DNA of 35,972 nt from Methanobacteriota archaeon. Its GTDB lineage: Bacteria > Bacteroidota > Bacteroidia > Flavobacteriales_D > Sanyastnellaceae. The notes below the pieces were generated by a model, which did no database searches, was not told the DNA's origin, and was given only the letters and a program-made list of their open reading frames with translations. Shown here in pieces: positions 30,847 to 35,972 of this stretch. The translations under genes and the position numbers were made by a program. Where the stretch lies: positions 1 through 35,972 of the forward strand of contig PBNL01000043.1 in NCBI GenBank assembly GCA_002723115.1. The letters run 5' to 3'. Position 1 is the stretch's first letter. The number at the start of each line of letters is the position of its first letter.

Positions 30847-31503
30847 ATGAAATTTTTCATCGACACTGCTAACCTAGACCAAATCCGCGACGCGGCAGAA
30901 TTCGGAGTACTAGACGGAGTAACTACTAACCCATCATTGATGGCAAAAGAAGGAATCTCAGGAAACGAAGCTGTATTAAATCACTACAAAGCCATTTGCG
31001 AAATTGTCGATGGAGATGTGAGTGCTGAAGTCATCTCAACTGATTACGAAGGAATGATTGCTGAAGGAGAAAAACTCGCAGCACTTCACCCAAATATCGT
31101 GGTTAAAGTCCCAATGATTAAAGATGGTATTAGAGCGATCAGCTATTTTACATCTAAAGGCATCAGAACAAACTGTACACTTGTGTTCTCACCAGGCCAG
31201 GCTCTTTTGGCTGCGAAGGCAGGAGCTTCATACGTAAGTCCATTTATTGGTCGCTTGGATGATATTAGTTCAGACGGACTTGAGTTAATCGAATCGATCC
31301 GTGAGATCTACGATAATTATGAATTCAGCACTGAAATACTTGCTGCAAGTGTTCGCCACACAATGCATATTATCGATTGTGCAAGAATTGGAGCAGATGT
31401 AATGACAGGTCCTTTAAGTGCTATCTTAGGTCTATTGAAGCACCCTCTAACGGACATTGGCCTTGAGAAATTTTTGGCTGATCACGCTAAGGCTCAAGGA
31501 TAA
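30847..31503 (+). CDS. fsa: Transaldolase / fructose-6-phosphate aldolase, TalC type
   Basis: Small class I aldolase acting on fructose 6-phosphate or as transaldolase in the pentose phosphate pathway. The 218 residues match the short TalC/Fsa subfamily. Core motifs are FFIDTANLDQIRDA, DGVTTNPSLMAKEG, the Schiff-base lysine in NIVVKVPMIKDG, and TLVFSPGQALLAAKAGASYVSPFIGRLDD. Which of the two activities it has cannot be told by eye. Promoter candidate TATTTCAG with TTG 18 bases upstream is weak. Next on the strand is the Sua5-like gene after 12 bases. Confidence 0.92.
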   Translation: MKFFIDTANLDQIRDAAEFGVLDGVTTNPSLMAKEGISGNEAVLNHYKAICEIVDGDVSAEVISTDYEGMIAEGEKLAALHPNIVVKVPMIKDGIRAISYFTSKGIRTNCTLVFSPGQALLAAKAGASYVSPFIGRLDDISSDGLELIESIREIYDNYEFSTEILAASVRHTMHIIDCARIGADVMTGPLSAILGLLKHPLTDIGLEKFLADHAKAQG

Positions 31504-31515
31504 AAACACTAGAAA

Positions 31516-32136
31516 TTGCGAATTAGGATACATCAAGACGGACCAGACCCAAACAAGGTTAGAGAAGTAGTATCCATTCTAAAAAAGGACGGCGTAGTTG
31601 TTTGTCCAACGGACACGATTTACAGTTTTGCTTGCGTCCTAGGAAGCAGCAAAGGGTTTGAGAGAATTGCGCGCTTGAAGGGTTTAAGACCCAACAAGGC
31701 GCACTTTTCGCTATTATGTGCTGATTTAAGCGATTTAAGTAAATACACTAGGCCAGTACCTAATGAGATTTTCAAATTAATGAAGCGCGCGCTACCTGGA
31801 CCATTCACTTTCATATTACCGTCAGGCGGCAATGTTCCCAAACTATTTAGAAGCTCGAAAAAAACTATTGGAATAAGGGTGCCAGACAACGCTGTGATTC
31901 AAGCTATTCTAAAAGAAATAGGCAAGCCATTAGTTGTTTCTTCTGTTCACGATGACGACGAGATTCTAGAGTACACTACAGATCCTGAATTGATTGATGA
32001 AAGGCATGGACATGCTGTTGATGCTGTAGTACATGGCGGATTTGGCGAGCTTTACGCCTCTACAATAATAGATTGCTCGTCAGGCATACCTGATGTTATA
32101 AGAGAAGGCCGAGGAGATATAGATTCTATTCTTTAA
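31516..32136 (+). CDS. Sua5/YciO/YrdC-family protein, YciO type
   Basis: Related to threonylcarbamoyl-AMP synthase, which makes the precursor of t6A in tRNA. The 206 residues have the YrdC fold: VVCPTDTIYSFAC, FSLLCADLSDLSKY, LPGPFTFILP, IGIRVPDNAVI and VVSSVHDDDE in place of the SANxSG motif of true synthases. That replacement is typical of YciO, for which the function is less clear. The start is TTG 31516: an in-frame stop (31510) closes upstream options and the family N-terminus (RIRIHQDGP) begins there. The gene ends 4 bases inside the convergent pcm. Confidence 0.85.
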   Translation: MRIRIHQDGPDPNKVREVVSILKKDGVVVCPTDTIYSFACVLGSSKGFERIARLKGLRPNKAHFSLLCADLSDLSKYTRPVPNEIFKLMKRALPGPFTFILPSGGNVPKLFRSSKKTIGIRVPDNAVIQAILKEIGKPLVVSSVHDDDEILEYTTDPELIDERHGHAVDAVVHGGFGELYASTIIDCSSGIPDVIREGRGDIDSIL

Positions 32137-32786
32137 TCTCTAGCTCGTGATTCTAGCATAGGCACAAAGGCCGCATCACCATGGTCTTTTTCAACCAATT
32201 CACCCTCAGAGATCTTATCAATTGTAAGCATCCTCTGCTTCCCCTCTTCTCCTACTGGTATTACTAACCTTCCACCTATTTTGAGTTGATCTATCAGAGC
32301 CTGAGGAACAAAAGGAGCACCACAAGTCACTATAATTCCATCATAGGGAGCAAACGCTTCTTTCCCTTTATATCCATCACCGTAATACAGGTGAGGCTTA
32401 TAGCCCAAATCCCTTAGTAATGGTCCGGCAGTGTCAAACAACTCCTTCTGTCTTTCTATTGAGTGAACTTTCATTCCCATTTCACAAAGTACTGCACATT
32501 GATAACCTGAACCAGTCCCAATCTCCAGCACTTTATCACCCTCCTTGCATCTTAGTAATTCTGACTGATTAGCAACAGTATGTGGTTGCGATATGGTTTG
32601 GCCTGAAGCAATAGGAAATGCTTTGTTTGAATATGCGTGTTTTTCAAAAGTTGAATCAATAAAAAAATGACGAGGTATCGTCTTAATAGCCTCAAGAACA
32701 GCCTCGTTACTAATACCCATCTCTTGAAGCTCTTCAGCAAGCTTACGCCTCATGCCTTTATGGCGGTATTCATCTACTCTATTCAC
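32133..32786 (-). CDS. pcm: Protein-L-isoaspartate O-methyltransferase
   Basis: Repairs damaged proteins by methylating isoaspartyl residues with SAM. The 217 residues match PIMT. Motifs: DEYRHKGMRRKLAEEL start, PRHFF near residue 40, FPIASGQTISQPHTVANQ, SAM motif VLEIGTGSGYQCAVL, YYGDGYKG and GGRLVIPVGE. The frame runs on to GTG 32867, but GTG 32786 (MNRVDEYRHKG) fits the family length, and a TATCTTTC box lies 4 bases upstream of it. The 3' end overlaps the YciO-type gene by 4 bases, tail to tail. Confidence 0.92.
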   Translation of the reverse strand: MNRVDEYRHKGMRRKLAEELQEMGISNEAVLEAIKTIPRHFFIDSTFEKHAYSNKAFPIASGQTISQPHTVANQSELLRCKEGDKVLEIGTGSGYQCAVLCEMGMKVHSIERQKELFDTAGPLLRDLGYKPHLYYGDGYKGKEAFAPYDGIIVTCGAPFVPQALIDQLKIGGRLVIPVGEEGKQRMLTIDKISEGELVEKDHGDAAFVPMLESRARD

Positions 32787-32790
32787 ATCT

Positions 32791-32798
32791 GAAAGATA
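32791..32798 (-). promoter_or_regulatory. -7-like box 4 bases before pcm GTG
   Basis: TATCTTTC on the minus strand, one mismatch from TAnnTTTG, ending four bases before GTG 32786. It helps choose this start over GTG 32867. Confidence 0.45.
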
Positions 32799-32868
32799 AT
32801 TTAATGCATTGAATAAAATGTGAAGAATTTCCATCATTTCTTCCCACCTAAAGTGTGAATAAGCCACC

Positions 32869-32876
32869 TACCTTCG
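32869..32876 (+). promoter_or_regulatory. -7-like box 4 bases before the DUF4494 gene
   Basis: TACCTTCG, one mismatch from TAnnTTTG, ending four bases before ATG 32881. The same octamer in the same position precedes aat. Confidence 0.45.
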
Positions 32877-32880
32877 ACGC

Positions 32881-33354
32881 ATGAAAAAGCACTGGTTTAA
32901 TTGTAAGGTGGGTTATATGAAACCCGATTCAGAGGGTTCAGAGATGAAGAAGACAGAACAGTTTGTCTTAGATGCTTATACATATACAGAAGCTGAAACT
33001 CGAATGGTGGAAATTCTAGAGGATGAAGGAATACGACCATTTGAAATAACTCAAATCACAAAAACCAATCTTGTAGAAGTGATTCGATTTGCAGATTGTG
33101 ATAAATGGTTTAAAGTGAAAGTATCTCTTACAACCGTAGATGAGTCAAAAGGAACTGAAAAGGAAGCAAATCAATTCTTATTAGTTTCTGCAGATGACGT
33201 AAAAGATGCTTTTGAAAAAGTGAAAACTCACATGAACACAGTCCACGTGGGTTATCTAATTCCATCTGTTGTATACCAAAAAATTTCTGAAGTCTTCCCT
33301 ATAGAAGAGTGGACTCCAATTTCAGCGCCATCATTCGCCGATCAAGAGGAATGA
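32881..33354 (+). CDS. DUF4494 family protein
   Basis: A 157-residue cytoplasmic protein resembling the Bacteroidota DUF4494 family (start HWFNCKVGY, then EQFVLDAYTYTEAETRM, DKWFKVKVSLTTVDE and a C-terminal TVHVGYLIPSVVYQ). There is no signal peptide or membrane helix. Function is unknown in the family. ATG 32881 has a TACCTTCG box 4 bases upstream; an ATG at 32917 is less likely because conserved residues precede it. The last 24 bases overlap the 3' end of the T9SS cargo gene on the other strand. Confidence 0.8.
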   Translation: MKKHWFNCKVGYMKPDSEGSEMKKTEQFVLDAYTYTEAETRMVEILEDEGIRPFEITQITKTNLVEVIRFADCDKWFKVKVSLTTVDESKGTEKEANQFLLVSADDVKDAFEKVKTHMNTVHVGYLIPSVVYQKISEVFPIEEWTPISAPSFADQEE

Positions 33355-35436
33355 TCCCGTATATGATCTGATTCCCTCTCCTTGCTCATTTGAACCGTCT
33401 GAGTCTGTTTCTTGGTCAATAACGATTAAGTCGTTATCACCGTGGTTAATTTCTATAACGTAGTAATATACTCCGGGCGTTGCATCTGTTCCAGGATCCC
33501 AAACAGGATCGTCGTCGTCATATGTTACAAGCTTGTAGTACATTTCAACTCCCCATCTATCGTAGATGTATATTTTACTTCCTGGAAATGATCCTAGGCC
33601 GTCAACAATCCATCTATCGTTACTTGAATCGTTGTTAGGAGTGAAAACGTTTGGGATAGTAATCTCACATGTTTCAACAATAACAGAGGCACTATTTGTA
33701 CAAGTTAGTCCTCCAGAACCTGGAACTGTGTACTCTACATTAAACGTAAACACAGTTGGATTATCCATTTGAGTTACGACTGGTTCTGTAGTATTGTCGT
33801 TGTCAAGATTTACTCCTGTTGTATTTACATCCCAAGAGAATTCACAATCATCTTCTTCTACTCCATTTAAATCTGCATCTAGTTGTACATCTACTCCGCA
33901 GAATTGAGGAGGTGTTGCAGTAACAATAGGCGAAACTCCTACTACATTCACATCTAATGACTGCTCATAAGTACATCCAAAATCGTTTGTAGCGAAGAAC
34001 GTATAAGTTTGTTCACCTGTAATTTGAGGTGAAATTGTAACTGAGTTACAGTCGGCGCCATCATCAATAATTGATTGACCTACCCACCAAGTAGAATCAC
34101 AATCTGCACCAAATGTAGGAGTGAACGAAACTGCTTCAGGATATAAATCTGGATCAAACTGAATAGACCAATCGAAAATGAAACCGTTGTCTATTGACCA
34201 CAAATCACATACTTCAATCTCCCAAGTTCCATTAAGAGGACACCCATTTAGATTTGTAAATGGTTGAACACTCTCATAAGATCCTGCTGGCAGAGTACCT
34301 CCTGCATTCTGTTCCCATGTGCCATTTGTTGCGCCAGGCTCCCAAAAATAATCCCAACCAGTACCAGGGTCTAAAGATTCATCATCAATAGGTACTCCTA
34401 GATATGTGCCTCCGCCTCCTTGTTGGTGAACAAGAATTGATTGGCCATTTGGACAAATAAATGTGATTGTCAAATCGCCCATATAGCTATGCTCGAAATT
34501 GATGAATGTATTAATGATATCTGCATTTGCATCATTAATAACAGCTCCTGGATAAAAGTTTGTAAATGTTAGTTGACTATAAAAGCATTGAGTTTGATCA
34601 TCTGGAATAAATAATCCACCACCAAAATCCACATCAGGTTCCGCGGTATATAAAACTCCAATTACTTCTCCGTCTAAAACTGCTTCTTCTCCAACACACA
34701 TAGTGATGTCACCTGTTGTTCCTGTAAAATCTGGATTTGTAGAAACTAATACTTGATAATCTATTACGTTAAGATTAGAACAATCATTGCTATCTGTTAT
34801 ATCCAAATCAATTACATAAAGACCAGGCTGATTATATGTATGAGTAATTAAAGGATCTGTTCCAGATTCTGTCAAACCATCACCAAAATTCCATTCCCAA
34901 CTTACAATCTGCTGACCATCAGCAACTGTAGATTCAGTTGCTTCTAAATAAACTTCCTCTCCTATACATGCATGTAGTGGTTGAACATTTGGCGTTACAA
35001 TTGCAAAAGGTCTCTCACAAGGTTCTCCACATGAGGCATAAGCTCCAAAATTTCCTGAAGAACCTGCACCAGAAACAAATTCTATATGTAAACATCCAGT
35101 ACCATTTGTAGAAGTAATATCCTGACCTTGTAATTCTGTACCTGTATAAGTTCCTATCTCAGGAGCAGCATTGCTATCACCATCATAAATAGTAATAGTT
35201 GAGTTAGCATCTAAATCAAATACTACCCAGTAAAAATTCAAAATAGTTTCAGGAGCTACTGCACACCAAGTAATGGAGTGGTTCTCGTTTGGTCCATAAT
35301 CTGCAGCACTTAATCCAGAGTCAACGACTGCGCCCTCACATGCTTCATATTGGTTAGTAGTAGCAATACTGATTTCCTGTGCATTTGCATTAAAAGCAAG
35401 GAGAGTCAAAAGTGTTAATCCAAATAACTTTCTCAT
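33331..35436 (-). CDS. Secreted multidomain protein with CUB-like, PKD, P-domain and T9SS type B sorting domain
   Basis: A 701-residue exported protein. Signal peptide MRKLFGLTLLTLLAFNANAQ; a CUB-like domain (about 25-140, with ENHSITWCAV, TITIYDG and CLHIEFVSGAGSSGNFGA); a PKD domain (150-230, WNFGDG and HTYNQPGLYVIDL); a proprotein-convertase P-domain-like sandwich (about 290-430, HSYMGDLTITFICPNGQ and NGTWEIEVCDLWSIDNG); further Ig-like strands; and the type B C-terminal domain from about 600 (FTPNNDSSNDRW, IYDRWGVEM, PGVYYYVIEI). No protease domain is visible despite the P-domain. It follows a small exported protein gene by 2 bases and depends on T9SS for secretion. Confidence 0.88.
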   Translation of the reverse strand: MRKLFGLTLLTLLAFNANAQEISIATTNQYEACEGAVVDSGLSAADYGPNENHSITWCAVAPETILNFYWVVFDLDANSTITIYDGDSNAAPEIGTYTGTELQGQDITSTNGTGCLHIEFVSGAGSSGNFGAYASCGEPCERPFAIVTPNVQPLHACIGEEVYLEATESTVADGQQIVSWEWNFGDGLTESGTDPLITHTYNQPGLYVIDLDITDSNDCSNLNVIDYQVLVSTNPDFTGTTGDITMCVGEEAVLDGEVIGVLYTAEPDVDFGGGLFIPDDQTQCFYSQLTFTNFYPGAVINDANADIINTFINFEHSYMGDLTITFICPNGQSILVHQQGGGGTYLGVPIDDESLDPGTGWDYFWEPGATNGTWEQNAGGTLPAGSYESVQPFTNLNGCPLNGTWEIEVCDLWSIDNGFIFDWSIQFDPDLYPEAVSFTPTFGADCDSTWWVGQSIIDDGADCNSVTISPQITGEQTYTFFATNDFGCTYEQSLDVNVVGVSPIVTATPPQFCGVDVQLDADLNGVEEDDCEFSWDVNTTGVNLDNDNTTEPVVTQMDNPTVFTFNVEYTVPGSGGLTCTNSASVIVETCEITIPNVFTPNNDSSNDRWIVDGLGSFPGSKIYIYDRWGVEMYYKLVTYDDDDPVWDPGTDATPGVYYYVIEINHGDNDLIVIDQETDSDGSNEQGEGIRSYTGSFLLIGE

Positions 35437-35438
35437 AA

Positions 35439-35810
35439 CTAGCGTTTTGTAGCGTTTAGATTAATCAAATATCTACCGAAGATCTTTTCAAATTGAGTTT
35501 CATTTGAAACCACAACGTACTTCCCGTTAGGTGTAATGAAATATTGCTCCGTTGATTTTGGCTCTATTCCTGATTTCAATAATTCAATAGCAATATTATC
35601 AGAATCTAAACTCTGTACATCAACATCATCAAATTTTAATTCTGAAGTACTATGCCATCCGTATGCTGCTAAACAGCACTTATTTAAATCCAATTCAACC
35701 GAAGTTCCAAAAGCGGATTCAAAGGCGCTTTGCCCCGGAATATCAGACTGAGCAAGACATAACGATGTCCCTATAGTCATTATAAACAAGAGAGTTAAGA
35801 TGTGTTTCAT
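35439..35810 (-). CDS. Small exported protein, function unknown
   Basis: A 123-residue protein with a signal peptide (MKHILTLLFIMTIGTSLCLA, cleavage probably before QSDIPG). The mature part is acidic with a CC pair (LNKCCLAAYGWHS) and a beta-rich C-terminus (YFITPNGKYVVVSNETQFEKIFGRYL). No family is recognised. It lies 2 bases upstream of the large T9SS cargo gene, so both are probably cotranscribed. It lacks a T9SS domain, so it should stay in the periplasm or use another route. A TATCTTGC element 18 bases before the ATG is a weak promoter candidate. Confidence 0.7.
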   Translation of the reverse strand: MKHILTLLFIMTIGTSLCLAQSDIPGQSAFESAFGTSVELDLNKCCLAAYGWHSTSELKFDDVDVQSLDSDNIAIELLKSGIEPKSTEQYFITPNGKYVVVSNETQFEKIFGRYLINLNATKR

Positions 35811-35884
35811 TTACCAGGTAATTAGTTTGCAAGATAACGAACTATTCATTGTGATTAAAATGACCAAATATTTATCACTGTTGG

Positions 35885-35914
35885 TTTGTAAAATAGAGTT
35901 TCTAACTATCTTTG
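35885..35914 (+). promoter_or_regulatory. tRNA-Lys promoter
   Basis: TTTG (35885-35888), an 18-base spacer and TATCTTTG (35907-35914): a near-ideal Bacteroidota promoter, 20 bases before the tRNA 5' end. Confidence 0.8.
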
Positions 35915-35934
35915 CACCCCCAAACAGGGTCACT

Positions 35935-35972
35935 GACCCGGTAGCTCAGTTGGTTAGAGCATCTCACTTTTA
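35935..35972 (+). tRNA. tRNA-Lys (anticodon TTT), 5' half
   Basis: The acceptor strand GACCCGG, TA, the D-arm GCTC-AGTTGGTTA-GAGC, and the anticodon arm up to TCTCA-CTTTTA are present, giving anticodon TTT (35967-35969 region, Lys-UUU). The window ends inside the anticodon loop, so the 3' half is not seen. A leader sequence GGGTC 4 bases upstream can pair with GACCC of the acceptor. Confidence 0.85.

Noticed and set aside
32787-32867. N-terminal extension of pcm from GTG 32867
   Set aside because: PIMT family homology begins near DEYRHKG, and a -7-like box sits 4 bases before GTG 32786.

Overview
The window looks like chromosomal DNA of a Bacteroidota bacterium, most likely a marine Flavobacteriales relative (the family-level placement is inference). 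Several features agree on this: promoters of the TAnnTTTG type, almost no Shine-Dalgarno sequences, two secreted proteins with type IX secretion system (T9SS) type B C-terminal domains, the T9SS protein PorQ, the bacillithiol enzyme BshA, a type B ribosomal protein L31 and a DUF4494 protein. The DNA is AT-rich and gene-dense, and many neighbouring genes overlap by 1-4 bases. I see no prophage, insertion sequence, CRISPR array or recognisable defence system.

Layout. 1-284: the 5' end of rpmE2 on the minus strand, then a candidate small RNA or attenuator with a strong terminator in front of xerD. 285-4337: xerD, with gluQRS, ettA and a membrane protein on the minus strand. 4385-7877: an acyl-CoA carboxylase carboxyltransferase, a helical protein of unknown function, a CoA-type Nudix hydrolase and aat. 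7864-9000: a degenerate acyltransferase-like protein, a winged-helix protein with a structured upstream region, and a 51-residue basic protein. 9108-12515: a large T9SS cargo protein divergent from a GlmU-like left-handed beta-helix protein. 12579-21337: a tightly coupled run of lon, porQ, cmk, a GH3/beta-lactamase fusion, bshA and a small membrane protein. 21414-24922: aroQ, an SLC12-like transporter and a secreted endonuclease/exonuclease/phosphatase-fold protein. 24977-27483: rlmD, a PyrR-like phosphoribosyltransferase and a convergent aroK. 27518-30785: an FAH-family hydrolase, a polyprenyl glycosylphosphotransferase, a lipoprotein and a small DksA/TraR-type zinc-finger protein. 30847-33354: transaldolase-like fsa, a YciO-type Sua5 protein, pcm and a DUF4494 protein. 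33331-35810: a second T9SS cargo protein and a small exported protein. The window ends inside a tRNA-Lys gene at 35935.

The genes cover housekeeping (translation, shikimate pathway, central carbon), envelope and secretion (PorQ, two cargo proteins, the GH3/serine hydrolase, a sugar-phosphate transferase) and redox homeostasis (BshA). The most interesting signals are regulatory. At least twelve genes have a TAnnTTTG-like box ending only 4-8 bases before the start codon, exactly 4 in seven of them, which suggests leaderless or near-leaderless mRNAs. There is a perfect palindrome upstream of lon, a promoter-hairpin-terminator unit before xerD, and nested palindromes with a long hairpin before the small winged-helix gene.
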